From Micromonospora sp. MW-13 (GTDB lineage Bacteria > Actinomycetota > Actinomycetes > Mycobacteriales > Micromonosporaceae), in the NCBI RefSeq assembly GCF_003434305.1, contig NZ_QKKX01000009.1:62001-126000 (forward strand): a DNA stretch of 64,000 bases. Reading direction: 5' to 3'. Under the pieces are notes generated by a model, which was given only the letters and a program-made list of their open reading frames with translations, was not told the origin of the DNA and searched no databases. The translations under genes were made by a program, and so were the position numbers. Shown here in pieces: positions 42,905-53,271 of the stretch (positions within the stretch are counted from its first letter, which is position 1; each line of letters starts with the position of its first letter).

Positions 42905-44053
42905 GTGATCATGGCGGTACGTCGGCAGGCGACGCGGCTCGCGACGGTCTGCGTGATGCTGGGCGGCCTCGTGGCCGTCGGAGCGACGCCGGCGCTGGCC
43001 GACGGCGACTCGGTGCGGGTGCGCTCGACCGACAGCTTCCGGCCGGGCGGCTCGCCGGGGGCGGTCAACGTCGAGGTGCGCAAGCGCACCGAGGGCTGCG
43101 TGCTCGTCCGCACCGGGCTGGGGCTGCGGCTCGACGGCCTCGCCGGGGACCATGCCGCCGTCCAGGTGGCCATGGCCGGCCGGTGGTGGCCGGTGTCGGT
43201 CTCCGGCGGCGGGGGCGCGGTGACCGCGAGCCAGGTGACGCCGGCGAACCCCACGCTGTGCAAGGGCAAGAGCCTCACGGTGCGCTACCGCGTGGCGTTC
43301 CGGGCGGGCACGCCGGGCGGCCGGCTGGAACTGGCCGGTGCGGCGACCAACGCGGTCGGCCGCGCCCTCGGCCGGGACGCCACCACGGCCCGGGTGGTCG
43401 GGGAGAAGAAGAGCCCGAGCCCGTCACCCACCCCGACGCGTAAGCCGTCGCCGCGCCCGACCGTCGCGCCGACCGAGGCGGTGGACGCCGACGGCCCGAC
43501 CCTGGCCGCGGTCGCCGGCCGGGCCGGCTCGGCCACCCCGGTCGCCGCCGAGGAGAACTCCGGCGGCCTGTCGGTGTTCATGCTCTTCGGCGTCGGCCTG
43601 GTCGTGGTGGGCATCGGCCTGATCGTGCTGCTGGTGCGCCGGTCCCGAGCCGACAAGGAGCCGGCCGACCCCCCGGGCGCATACCCGCCGGTGCCGGTGC
43701 CGCGCAACCCGGGCGGCACCACGTACCGCTCCGGAGGTGGGGCGGCAGCCCCGCCCGCGCCACCCGCCGGCGGGGTGTACGGGCGGCCGGCCGCGCCCCC
43801 GTCCGGCGGGGTGTACGGCGCCCGCCCCGGCCCGCCCGCCGCCGGGCCGGTCAGCGGCGGCGGGGTCTACGGCGGCGGTACGACGTACCCGGCCGGTGGC
43901 GTCCCGCCCCGGCAGCCCGGCCAGCCCGAGGCGCCGGGGCAGGGTGGGGCACCCGGTCCGGGTGGGGCGCCGGCGCCGCGCGGACCGGGCGAGCCGCCCG
44001 CGCCCGCCGGTGGGGGCGACGCGACGACGATCATGCCCCGCCTCCCCGGCTGA
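42905..44053 (+). CDS. Secreted, C-terminally anchored Pro/Gly-rich protein
   Basis: A 382-residue protein. An N-terminal signal peptide (ATRLATVCVMLGGLVAVG, cleavage after ALA-D near residue 33) precedes an Ig-like/beta domain with two Cys (TEGCVLV and NPTLCKG). A Ser/Pro/Thr-rich stretch (about 175-200) leads to one transmembrane segment (VFMLFGVGLVVVGIGLIVLLV, about 225-245) and then an intracellular tail with GGVYG repeats and many Pro/Gly. So it is a type I membrane protein with an extracellular domain. The function is unknown. GGGGAGG lies upstream of GTG 42905. It sits alone before manB. Confidence 0.7.
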   Translation: MIMAVRRQATRLATVCVMLGGLVAVGATPALADGDSVRVRSTDSFRPGGSPGAVNVEVRKRTEGCVLVRTGLGLRLDGLAGDHAAVQVAMAGRWWPVSVSGGGGAVTASQVTPANPTLCKGKSLTVRYRVAFRAGTPGGRLELAGAATNAVGRALGRDATTARVVGEKKSPSPSPTPTRKPSPRPTVAPTEAVDADGPTLAAVAGRAGSATPVAAEENSGGLSVFMLFGVGLVVVGIGLIVLLVRRSRADKEPADPPGAYPPVPVPRNPGGTTYRSGGGAAAPPAPPAGGVYGRPAAPPSGGVYGARPGPPAAGPVSGGGVYGGGTTYPAGGVPPRQPGQPEAPGQGGAPGPGGAPAPRGPGEPPAPAGGGDATTIMPRLPG

Positions 44054-44122
44054 GGCGGGGGAACAGGGGCCGCTCCGATACGCTCGGGTTCGTTGAGGAC
44101 CTGCGGCCAAGGAGCGGAACCC

Positions 44123-45508
44123 GTGTCTGATCTGTCCCGGATCGTGAAGGCGTACGACGTCCGGGGGACGGTGCCGGACGAGTGGGACGAGCGGGCGGCC
44201 GAGGCGCTCGGCGTCGCCTTCGGTCAGGTGCTCGCCGCCGCCGAGGAGCCCGGCGACGCGGTGGTGATCGCGCACGACATGCGGGCCACCGGCCCGGCCC
44301 TGGCCGAGGCGTTCGCCACCGGCGTCCGGGCGCAGGGGCGGTCGGTGATCGAGCTGGGGCTCGCCTCCACCGACATGCTCTACTACGCCTCCGGCATCCT
44401 CGGCCTGCCCGGGGCCATGTTCACGGCCAGTCACAACCCGGCCAAGTACAACGGCATCAAGATGTGCCGCTCGGGTGCCCGCCCCATCGGGCAGGACAGC
44501 GGCCTGGCCGAGATCCGGGACCGGGCGCAGGCGCTGCTCGACTCCGGCGCCGCGCGTCCGGCCGAGGCGTCGACGCGGGCGACCGAGCGGCGCGACCTGC
44601 GCCCGGAGTACGCGGCCCACCTGCGTGGGCTGGTCGACCTCTCCGGCATCCGGCCGCTGAGGGTCGTGGTCGACGCCGGCAACGGGATGGGCGGTTGGAC
44701 GGTGCCCAGCGTGCTCGGCGACGCCGTGCTGCCGGCGCTGCCGCTGGAGATCGTGCCGCTCTACTTCGAGCTGGACGGCACGTTCCCCAACCACGAGGCC
44801 AACCCGCTGGACCCGGCGAACCTGGTCGACCTCCAGCGGGCCGTCCGCGAGCACCGCGCCGACCTGGGACTGGCCTTCGACGGCGACGCCGACCGGTGCT
44901 TCGTCATCGACGAGCGTGGCGAGCCGGTCTCCCCGTCGGCGATCACCGCCCTGGTGGCGGTCCGCGAGCTGGCCCGGCACCCCGGGTCCACGGTGATCCA
45001 CAACCCGATCACCTCCCGGGCGGTGCCGGAGATCATCGCCGAGCACGGCGGCAAGCCGGTGGTGACCCGGGTCGGGCACTCCTTCATCAAGGCCGAGATG
45101 GCCCGCACCAACGCCGTCTTCGGCGGCGAGCACTCCGCCCACTACTACTTCCGGGACTTCTGGTTCGCCGACACCGGCATGCTGGCCGCCATGCACGCCC
45201 TCGCCGCGCTCGGCGAGCAGGACCTGCCGCTGTCCGAGCTGGCCCGGGAGTACGAGCGGTACGTCGCCTCCGGCGAGATCAACTCCACGGTGGCCGACCA
45301 GGCGGCGAGGGTGGCCGAGGTGCGTGCCGCGTACCCGGAGGCGACCGCCGACGAGCTGGACGGGCTCACCCTGAGCTTTCCCGACGGCGCCTGGTTCAAC
45401 CTGCGCGCCAGCAACACCGAGCCGCTGCTGCGGCTGAACGTCGAGGCACCGACCGAGGAACGGATGATCTCGCTCCGCGACGAGGTGCTCGACCGGGTTC
45501 GCCGATAA
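44123..45508 (+). CDS. manB: Phosphomannomutase/phosphoglucomutase
   Basis: A 461-residue alpha-D-phosphohexomutase, the normal length for ManB. It contains the phosphoserine loop TASHNP (Ser103), the metal loop DGDADR (Asp253, 255, 257), the sugar-binding GGEHSAHYYF and the C-terminal phosphate loop RASNTEPLLRL. It interconverts mannose-6-phosphate and mannose-1-phosphate, feeding GDP-mannose for glycolipids and glycans. GTG 44123 has AAGGAG eight bases upstream. It heads a rightward cluster with a Trm112-like protein, a SIS isomerase, a CDF transporter and manA, all probably one operon. Confidence 0.92.
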   Translation: MSDLSRIVKAYDVRGTVPDEWDERAAEALGVAFGQVLAAAEEPGDAVVIAHDMRATGPALAEAFATGVRAQGRSVIELGLASTDMLYYASGILGLPGAMFTASHNPAKYNGIKMCRSGARPIGQDSGLAEIRDRAQALLDSGAARPAEASTRATERRDLRPEYAAHLRGLVDLSGIRPLRVVVDAGNGMGGWTVPSVLGDAVLPALPLEIVPLYFELDGTFPNHEANPLDPANLVDLQRAVREHRADLGLAFDGDADRCFVIDERGEPVSPSAITALVAVRELARHPGSTVIHNPITSRAVPEIIAEHGGKPVVTRVGHSFIKAEMARTNAVFGGEHSAHYYFRDFWFADTGMLAAMHALAALGEQDLPLSELAREYERYVASGEINSTVADQAARVAEVRAAYPEATADELDGLTLSFPDGAWFNLRASNTEPLLRLNVEAPTEERMISLRDEVLDRVRR

Positions 45509-45569
45509 GATCGCCTGCGCCGGTCGGCACCGCCGACCGCCGCCCCGCACCCGTGGAAGGAGCCGCACC

Positions 45570-45755
45570 GTGGCCCTGGACCCGCAGTTGCTCGAGATTC
45601 TCGCCTGTCCGGACACACACCACGCCCCGCTCGACTACGACGCCGGAGCGCAGACGCTGACCTGCACCGAGTGCGGCCGGATCTTCGAGGTGCGCGACGA
45701 CGTGCCGGTGCTGCTGCTCGACGAGGCGCGCGGCGGACCCGCGCAGCAGCCGTGA
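45570..45755 (+). CDS. Trm112-like small zinc-type protein
   Basis: A 61-residue protein of the Trm112/YcaR family. It has LEILACP and later TCTECGRIFEVRDDVPVLL, giving three of the usual four Cys; the second Cys of the first pair is replaced (CPDTHH), so the zinc site may be altered or use His. Bacterial members are poorly understood small partners, often next to mannose-pathway genes in actinomycetes, as here. Its TGA overlaps the next start (TGATG), so it is translationally coupled to the SIS isomerase. Confidence 0.85.
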   Translation: MALDPQLLEILACPDTHHAPLDYDAGAQTLTCTECGRIFEVRDDVPVLLLDEARGGPAQQP

Positions 45756-46948
45756 TGGAGGGAACGGCCGGAGTCAGCGGCCGACGCGACGCCGACGAGT
45801 CCCTGCTGGACGACGCGGACGGCCTCGCCGAGCACGACCCGGGCGGCATGCTCCGGTTCACCGCCTCCGCCGGGGCGCAGGTCCGGGAGTCCGCCGCCCT
45901 GGCGGCCGAGGCGAACCTGACCGCGCTCGCCGACGACGGACGCCCCCGGGCGGTCGTCATCGCCGGCATCGGCACGGCCGGGCGCACCGGGGACGTGCTG
46001 GCCACGGTCGCCGGGCCGCGCTGCCCGGTCCCGGTCATCCCGCACCGCAGCGCCGGCGTGCCCGGTTGGGTGGGCGCCGCCGACGTGGTGATCGCGGTCA
46101 GCGCCTCCGGCCGCAGCCCCGAGGCGCTCGGCGCCGCCGAGGCCGCGCACCGCCGGGGCGCCCGGCTGGTCGCCGTCGGCGCCCCCGACTCGCGGTTGCA
46201 GTCGGTGGCCGAGCGGGCCCGCGCGCCGTTCATCCCGGTGCCCCGCCGCGCCCCGGCCCGGGCCAGCCTCTGGGCGCTCACCGTGCCGGTCCTGCTCGCC
46301 GCCCGTACGCTCGGGCTCGTGAAGGTCAACGAGGCGGATCTGGCCGAGACGGCGGCGCGGCTCGACGCGGACGCCGACCGGTGCCGTCCCACGGCCGAGT
46401 CGTTCGTCAACCCCGCGAAGTCGCTGGCCCTCGGCCTGGCCGGGTCGATCCCCATCGTCTGGGGCTCGTCGCCGCTGGCCACCGTGGCGGCCCGCCGGTT
46501 CGGCGACACCCTGTCGGCCAACGCCCGCTACCCCGTGGTCAGCGGGGCGCTCGGCGAGGCCGGCCGGGGCCGGGTCGGTCTGCTCGACGGCGTGTTCGGC
46601 GGCCTCGCCGAGGGGGAGCGGGACATCTTCGCCGACCGGGAGGAGGCCGAGGTCGAGGGCACCCGGCTGCGGCTGGTGCTGCTGCGCGACGGCGGCCTCA
46701 ACGCCGAGGACGACACCGACGAGCCGTTGGCGGTCGAGGAGCGCCGGGCCGACGCCGTGCAGACCCTCGCCGAGCGGCGTGGGGTGCGCTGCGACGTGGT
46801 GACCGCCGAGGGCGGCTCCGCGCTGGAGCGGCTCGCCTCGCTGGTGGCGGTGCCGGACTTCGCCTCCGTCTACCTGGCCCTGGCACACGGACTGGACCCG
46901 ATGGCGGTTCCGGCCATCACAGAAATGAAGGAGCTGGCGAACCAGTGA
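45755..46948 (+). CDS. SIS-domain phosphoglucose/phosphomannose isomerase family protein
   Basis: A 397-residue protein with two SIS domains. The first has GIGTAGRTGDV and AVSASGRSPEALGAAE, the sugar-phosphate-binding pattern, and the second has PIVWGSSPLATVAARRFGDTLSANA. The C-terminus (FASVYLALAHGLDPMAVPAI) matches bifunctional phosphoglucose/phosphomannose isomerases of actinobacteria. It should interconvert fructose-6-phosphate with glucose-6-phosphate or mannose-6-phosphate. The ATG overlaps the Trm112-like stop by one base. The cluster thus has a second isomerase in addition to ManA. Confidence 0.85.
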   Translation: MEGTAGVSGRRDADESLLDDADGLAEHDPGGMLRFTASAGAQVRESAALAAEANLTALADDGRPRAVVIAGIGTAGRTGDVLATVAGPRCPVPVIPHRSAGVPGWVGAADVVIAVSASGRSPEALGAAEAAHRRGARLVAVGAPDSRLQSVAERARAPFIPVPRRAPARASLWALTVPVLLAARTLGLVKVNEADLAETAARLDADADRCRPTAESFVNPAKSLALGLAGSIPIVWGSSPLATVAARRFGDTLSANARYPVVSGALGEAGRGRVGLLDGVFGGLAEGERDIFADREEAEVEGTRLRLVLLRDGGLNAEDDTDEPLAVEERRADAVQTLAERRGVRCDVVTAEGGSALERLASLVAVPDFASVYLALAHGLDPMAVPAITEMKELANQ

Positions 46949-46973
46949 GTACGTGCGGCATCGAGGCGGAGAG

Positions 46974-48002
46974 ATGAGCGCCAACGGCGGTACCAAGGCG
47001 ATCGTCGCGGCCCTGCTGGCCAACGTCGGCATCGCGATCACGAAGTTCATCGCGTTCCTGTTGACCAACTCCTCGTCGATGCTGGCCGAGTCGATCCACT
47101 CGGTGGCCGACTCCGGCAACCAGGGCCTGCTGCTGCTCGGCGGCCGGCGGGCCAAGCGCGCCGCCACCCCCGAGCACCCCTTCGGGTACGGCCGGGAGCG
47201 CTACATCTACGCGTTCATCGTGTCGATCGTGCTGTTCAGCGTCGGCGGTCTGTTCGCGTTGTACGAGGCGTGGCACAAGGCGGCCGACCCGCACCCGATC
47301 AAGAGCTGGCACTGGGTGCCGGTCGTCGTGCTGGTCTCGGCCATCGTGATGGAGAGCTTCTCCTTCCGGACCGCGATCAAGGAGTCCAACCACATCCGGG
47401 GCAGCCAGTCCTGGGTGCACTTCATCCGCCGGGCCAAGGCCCCGGAGCTGCCGGTGGTGCTGCTGGAGGATCTCGGCGCGCTGGTCGGTCTGGTGTTCGC
47501 GCTGTTCGGCGTGGGGATGACCCTGATCACCGGCGACGGCAGGTGGGACGCGGCCGGCACCGCCATGATCGGCATTCTGCTGGTGGCCATCGCGATCGTC
47601 CTGGCGATCGAGACCAAGAGCCTGCTGCTCGGCGAGGGCGCCGAGCCGAAGGACCTGGCCGCGATCGAGCAGGCCGTCACCGGCGGCCCCGAGGTCGAGC
47701 GGATCATCCACATGAAGACGCTGTACCTGGGCCCGGAGGAGCTGCTGGTGGCCGCGAAGATCGCGGTCCCGGCGTGCGAGAGCGCCGAGGACCTGGCCCG
47801 GGGGATCAACGCCGTCGAGGCGCGGATCCGCGGGGCCGTCCCGATCGCCCGGGTGATCTATCTGGAGCCGGACATCTGGTCGGCCGCCGCCGAGCGGGCG
47901 GGCACCGGCGCCGCGGCGCCGACGGCCGTTCCGGACCAGGGGCCCGCCCCCGTACCGTACGCGGCGGAGCCCGCAGCCGGCGAGTCCCGCGCTGGGAGCT
48001 GA
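46974..48002 (+). CDS. Cation diffusion facilitator transporter
   Basis: A 342-residue CDF/ZnT-type metal transporter with about six membrane segments (VAALLANVGIAITKFIAFLL, FIVSIVLFSVGGLFALYEAW, WVPVVVLVSAIVMES, LVGLVFALFGVGMTLI, MIGILLVAIAIVLAI). The characteristic SIHSVADSGNQ loop in TM2 and the HPFGYGRERY motif are present, followed by a cytoplasmic domain (IHMKTLYLGPEELLVAAKIAV). It exports zinc or another divalent metal; ManA is a zinc enzyme, so placement between the isomerases and manA is notable but the link is speculative. ATG 46974 has GAGGCGGAG upstream. Confidence 0.88.
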   Translation: MSANGGTKAIVAALLANVGIAITKFIAFLLTNSSSMLAESIHSVADSGNQGLLLLGGRRAKRAATPEHPFGYGRERYIYAFIVSIVLFSVGGLFALYEAWHKAADPHPIKSWHWVPVVVLVSAIVMESFSFRTAIKESNHIRGSQSWVHFIRRAKAPELPVVLLEDLGALVGLVFALFGVGMTLITGDGRWDAAGTAMIGILLVAIAIVLAIETKSLLLGEGAEPKDLAAIEQAVTGGPEVERIIHMKTLYLGPEELLVAAKIAVPACESAEDLARGINAVEARIRGAVPIARVIYLEPDIWSAAAERAGTGAAAPTAVPDQGPAPVPYAAEPAAGESRAGS

Positions 48003-48004
48003 GC

Positions 48005-49168
48005 ATGGAGCCGTTGTACGGGTCGATTCGGGACTACGCCTGGGGTTCCCGCTCAGCGATCGCCGAGTTGCAGGGCCGCCCGGTGCCCAGCGCCGGGCCG
48101 GAGGCCGAGCTGTGGCTGGGCGCCCACCCGGGCGCACCGGCCACGGTGCGGCGCGACGGCGCGGCGGCGAGCCTGGTCGACCTGCTGGCCGCCGAGCCGG
48201 GGCGCTGGCTCGGCGACCGGGTGGTCGAGCGGTTCGGCCCCCGGCTGCCGTTCCTGCTCAAGGTGCTCGCCGCGGACGGTCCGCTGAGCCTGCAGGCCCA
48301 TCCGGACCCGGAGCAGGCCCGCGCCGGGTACGCGGCTGACGCGGCGCGCCCGGCGGGCGAGCGCAACTACGCCGACCCGCACCACAAGCCGGAGTTGCTG
48401 GTCGCGCTCTCGCCGTTCGAGGCGCTCTGCGGGTTCCGCGACCCGGCGGAGTCGGCCGCGGCGCTGGCCGCGTTCGGCGTACCGGCGCTGGAGCCGGTGG
48501 TGGCGGCGCTGCGTGGCGGCCCGGCGGGGCTGCGGGAGGCCGTCCGGCTGCTGCTGAGCTGGCCGGCGGCGCGGCGGGCCGCCCTGGTGTCGGACGTGCT
48601 GGCGGCGCAGGCCGCCGGGCCGGACGCGGAGTTGGCCCGGGCGCTGGCCGCCGACTACCCGGCCGATCCCGGCGTGCTGGTGGCGCTGCTGCTCCACCAC
48701 GTCTGGCTCGCCCCCGGGGAGGCGATCTGGATGCCGGCCGGCAACCTGCACGCCTACCTGCGAGGCACCGGCGTGGAGATCATGGCGGCCAGCGACAACG
48801 TGCTGCGCGGCGGGCTGACCCCGAAGCGGGTGGACGTCGACGAGCTGCTGCGGGTGCTCCGCTTCGAGGTGCTCGACGACCCGGTGGTGGCCCCGGAGCC
48901 GGTGTCGGCCGGGGTGGTCCGCTGGCCGGTGCCCGTCGACGACTTCGCGCTGCACCGGGTGCGGCTGGACGCCGACACCCCGCCGGTCCGGCTCGCGGTG
49001 CCGGGCCCCCGGGTGGTGCTCTGCCGGGCCGGGAAGCTGTTGGTCGACGACGGCCGGGGCGGCGTCGTCCTCGCGCCGGGGCAGGCCGCGATCGGCCCGG
49101 CCGACGCCGGTCCGCTCGTCCTCGACGGCGAGGGCGAGGCGTACGTGGCCACCGCCGGGCTCGACTGA
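48005..49168 (+). CDS. manA: Mannose-6-phosphate isomerase, class I
   Basis: A 387-residue type I phosphomannose isomerase. Zinc ligands are in LQAHPDP and NYADPHHKPELLVAL, and the C-terminal catalytic segments are WMPAGNLHAYLRGTGVEIMAASDNVLRGGLTPK in short pieces that all match. It interconverts fructose-6-phosphate and mannose-6-phosphate, the first step towards GDP-mannose. GGGAG lies before ATG 48005, and the gene starts 3 bp after the CDF stop, so it is co-transcribed. It completes the route with manB. Confidence 0.93.
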   Translation: MEPLYGSIRDYAWGSRSAIAELQGRPVPSAGPEAELWLGAHPGAPATVRRDGAAASLVDLLAAEPGRWLGDRVVERFGPRLPFLLKVLAADGPLSLQAHPDPEQARAGYAADAARPAGERNYADPHHKPELLVALSPFEALCGFRDPAESAAALAAFGVPALEPVVAALRGGPAGLREAVRLLLSWPAARRAALVSDVLAAQAAGPDAELARALAADYPADPGVLVALLLHHVWLAPGEAIWMPAGNLHAYLRGTGVEIMAASDNVLRGGLTPKRVDVDELLRVLRFEVLDDPVVAPEPVSAGVVRWPVPVDDFALHRVRLDADTPPVRLAVPGPRVVLCRAGKLLVDDGRGGVVLAPGQAAIGPADAGPLVLDGEGEAYVATAGLD

Positions 49169-49447
49169 TCCGTCGCCCGTTCCGGGGCGGGTCGCCTCGG
49201 CCATCCGACACATATCCGAAATTCCCGGAATAGCTTGACGCGAGTCTGGCGCAGTGTGACTCTATGGGTACGCAGCGTTATCGCGACGAAGGTCCGAGAG
49301 CGCGCGGGGAACCAAACCGGGGGGATGCGCGGGGCGGCCGGACAGTGGGCGGAGAGTCCGTTCACGACCGACCGCCCCGTGCGCTGTCCGCCACCGCGCG
49401 TAAGGTGGAGGGTCGCGCAGCACTTCGTTCGTTCGACAGGAGCTTCC

Positions 49448-50947
<1,500 letters not shown>

Positions 50948-50958
50948 TCCGCACGACA

Positions 50959-50990
50959 GGGACCGGGCCCGCCGCGGCGGGCCCGGTCCC
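50959..50990 (+). terminator. GC-rich hairpin after ahcY
   Basis: GGGACCGGGCCCGCC at 50959-50973 and GGCGGGCCCGGTCCC at 50976-50990 are perfect 15-base inverted repeats, starting 12 bases after the stop codon and followed by TTCG. Confidence 0.85.
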
Positions 50991-51092
50991 TTCGCGTACC
51001 GGGCCCGCGGGCGACCGCGCCGCGGACGGGTGATGTCGCCATGAACGACTTGACGAGGTCACGGAACAGGAGGAAGGTATGGCTGCCCTAAG

Positions 51093-51111
51093 TTAGCTGA
51101 GGCATACCTGA
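51093..51111 (+). promoter_or_regulatory. DtxR/IdeR-type iron box upstream of efeU
   Basis: TTAGCTGAGGCATACCTGA matches 14 of 19 positions of the actinobacterial iron-box consensus TTAGGTTAGGCTAACCTAA. It lies 17 bp before the efeU ATG, where bound IdeR/DmdR1 would block transcription when iron is sufficient. Confidence 0.7.
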
Positions 51112-51127
51112 CGATCACGGAGCCCTG

Positions 51128-52072
51128 ATGTTCGCCACCTACCTGATCGGCCTGCGGGAGGGCCTGGAAGCGACCCTGGTGGTCAGCATCCTGGTCGCCT
51201 TCCTCGTGAAGTCGCAGCGTCGGGACCGGCTCCCCCAGGTGTGGGCGGGCGTCGGCCTCGCGGTGGCCCTCTCGGTGCTCTTCGGCTGGCTGATCGAGTA
51301 CACCTCGACCTCGCTGCTGGCCCGCTCCGAGGACCGGGAGTTGTTCGAGGCGGTCACCTCGGTCGCGGCCGTCGTCTTCGTCACCTGGATGATCTTCTGG
51401 ATGCGCCGGGCCGCCCGGACGATCGCCGGCGAGCTGCGCGGCCGGTTGAGCGAGGCGCTCGCGGTCGGCTCCGTCGCGGTGGCCGGGATGGCCTTCCTCG
51501 CGGTGATCCGGGAGGGCCTGGAGACCGCCCTCATCTTCTACTCCGCCGCCCAGGGCGCGGCCGGGGACAGCGGGCCGCTGCTGGCCCTGATCGGCGGCAT
51601 CGCCAGCGCGGTGGCCATCGGCGTGGGCCTCTACTTCAGCGCTCTGAAGATCAACCTGTCCACGTTCTTCACCTGGACCGGCGCCCTGCTGATCCTGGTC
51701 GCCGCCGGCATCCTCAAGTACGGCGTGCACGACTTCCAGGAGGCCGGCGTGCTGCCCGGCCTGAACGACCTGGCCTTCGACATCACCTCGGTCCTCGACC
51801 CGACCACCTGGTACGCGGCCCTGCTCGCCGGGATGTTCAACATCACCCCCGCGCCGAGCGTGCTGGAGACGGCCGCCTGGGTCGCGTACGCCCTGCCGGT
51901 GCTGCTGCTCTTCCTGCGCCGCCCCGCCGCCCCGGCCCGAACCGCCACGAACGCCGCCGAGCGGCCCGCGCACACCGAGCCGGCCGCGTCCCCCGGCCCG
52001 GCGGTCCACACCGGCACCGGCTCTTCCACCACCAGCGGAACCGGGCCGGCGACCGCGTCGCCGCGCGCCTGA
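51128..52072 (+). CDS. efeU: EfeU-type iron permease (FTR1 family)
   Basis: A 314-residue membrane protein with about seven membrane segments. Two REGLE motifs, at residues 10-14 and 128-132 (in IREGLETAL), are the iron-binding signature of the FTR1 family. It imports ferric iron released at the outer face of the membrane by EfeB and EfeO. The C-terminal tail after the last membrane segment (LPVLLLFLRR) is Ala/Thr/Pro-rich and probably cytoplasmic. It is first in an operon with efeO (20 bp gap) and efeB, behind an iron box. Confidence 0.93.
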   Translation: MFATYLIGLREGLEATLVVSILVAFLVKSQRRDRLPQVWAGVGLAVALSVLFGWLIEYTSTSLLARSEDRELFEAVTSVAAVVFVTWMIFWMRRAARTIAGELRGRLSEALAVGSVAVAGMAFLAVIREGLETALIFYSAAQGAAGDSGPLLALIGGIASAVAIGVGLYFSALKINLSTFFTWTGALLILVAAGILKYGVHDFQEAGVLPGLNDLAFDITSVLDPTTWYAALLAGMFNITPAPSVLETAAWVAYALPVLLLFLRRPAAPARTATNAAERPAHTEPAASPGPAVHTGTGSSTTSGTGPATASPRA

Positions 52073-52092
52073 CCTCACGAGGAGAACCCCCG

Positions 52093-53226
52093 ATGCGTAT
52101 CACCCGCTTCATGGCGCTCGCCGCGGCCGGAGTGCTGGCCACCACCGGCGTCGCCGCCTGTGGCGGCACGGAGAAGGACGCCGAGGCCGGCGACGGGGGC
52201 CCGATCGCCGTCAAGGCGACCGACACCGCCTGTGAGGTCGGCCGGACCGAGCTGCCCGCTGGCCAGACCTCCTTCAAGGTGACCAACTCCGGCGCCAAGG
52301 TCACCGAGTTCTACGTCTACGCGGCCGGGGACCGGGTGATGGGCGAGGTGGAGAACATCGCCCCCGGGCTGAGCCGCGAGCTGCGCGTCGAGCTGCCCGC
52401 CGGGACGTACGAGACGGCCTGCAAGCCCGGGATGATCGGCAAGGGCATCCGGGGAGCGCTGAAGGTCAGCGGCACGGCCGCGACCGTCGCCCCCGACGCC
52501 GCGCTGGCCGAGGCCACCGCGAGCTACCAGCGGTACGTCAACAGCCAGACCGCCGCCCTGCTGACCAAGACCGAGGAGTTCGTGGCCGCGGTCAAGGCCG
52601 GCGACGTGGCGAAGGCCAAGGCGCTGTACCCGGTGGCCCGCACCTACTGGGAGCGGATCGAGCCGGTCGCCGAGAGCTTCGGCGACCTCGACCCGAAGAT
52701 CGACGGCCGCGAGGAGGTCGTCGAGGAGGGCATGGAGTTCACCGGCTTCCACCGCATCGAGAAGGACCTGTGGACCACCGGCGACATCAGTAAGGACGGC
52801 CCGATCGCGGACCAGCTCCTCACCGACGTCAAGGCGATCGTGGCCAAGGCCAACGCCGAGAAGCTCACCCCGCTCCAGCTCGCCAACGGCGCGAAGGCGC
52901 TGCTCGACGAGGTCGCCAGCGGCAAGATCACCGGCGAGGAGGAGCGCTACTCGCACACCGACCTCTGGGACTTCAACGCCAACCTGGAGGGCTCGAAGGC
53001 CGCGATCGCGGCGCTCCGCCCGGCCCTGGAGCAGCGCTCCCCGGAGCTGGTCGCCCAGCTCGACAAGGAGTTCGCCAACGTGGAGGCGGCGCTCGGCAAG
53101 CACCGCGACGGCGACGGCTGGAAGCTGCACACCGCGCTGGGCAAGGCCGAGCTGAAGGAACTGTCGGACAGCATCAACGCGCTGGCCGAGCCGATCAGCA
53201 AGGTCGCCGCGGTCGTCGCCCGATGA
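52093..53226 (+). CDS. efeO: EfeO iron-uptake lipoprotein with M75 domain
   Basis: A 377-residue EfeO protein. The signal peptide ends in a lipobox-like GVAACGG (Cys near residue 23), so it is membrane-anchored outside the cell. Residues about 37-130 form a cupredoxin domain, and the rest is an imelysin/M75 helical domain with GFHRIEKDLW, the H-x-x-E metal motif. It should bind iron and pass it to EfeU. It lies 20 bp after efeU and before efeB. Confidence 0.93.
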   Translation: MRITRFMALAAAGVLATTGVAACGGTEKDAEAGDGGPIAVKATDTACEVGRTELPAGQTSFKVTNSGAKVTEFYVYAAGDRVMGEVENIAPGLSRELRVELPAGTYETACKPGMIGKGIRGALKVSGTAATVAPDAALAEATASYQRYVNSQTAALLTKTEEFVAAVKAGDVAKAKALYPVARTYWERIEPVAESFGDLDPKIDGREEVVEEGMEFTGFHRIEKDLWTTGDISKDGPIADQLLTDVKAIVAKANAEKLTPLQLANGAKALLDEVASGKITGEEERYSHTDLWDFNANLEGSKAAIAALRPALEQRSPELVAQLDKEFANVEAALGKHRDGDGWKLHTALGKAELKELSDSINALAEPISKVAAVVAR

Positions 53227-53271
53227 CCGACCGCCCGGGTGGGCGCAGCGAGAGCACGGGAGGGTGACGGC

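Noticed and set aside
49169..49447. Possible SAH or c-di-AMP riboswitch in the ahcY leader
   Set aside because: A GGGGAACCAAAC stretch is present at about 49308-49319, but I cannot fold the rest into either known consensus, and no terminator or anti-terminator pair is evident. A covariance search would decide it.
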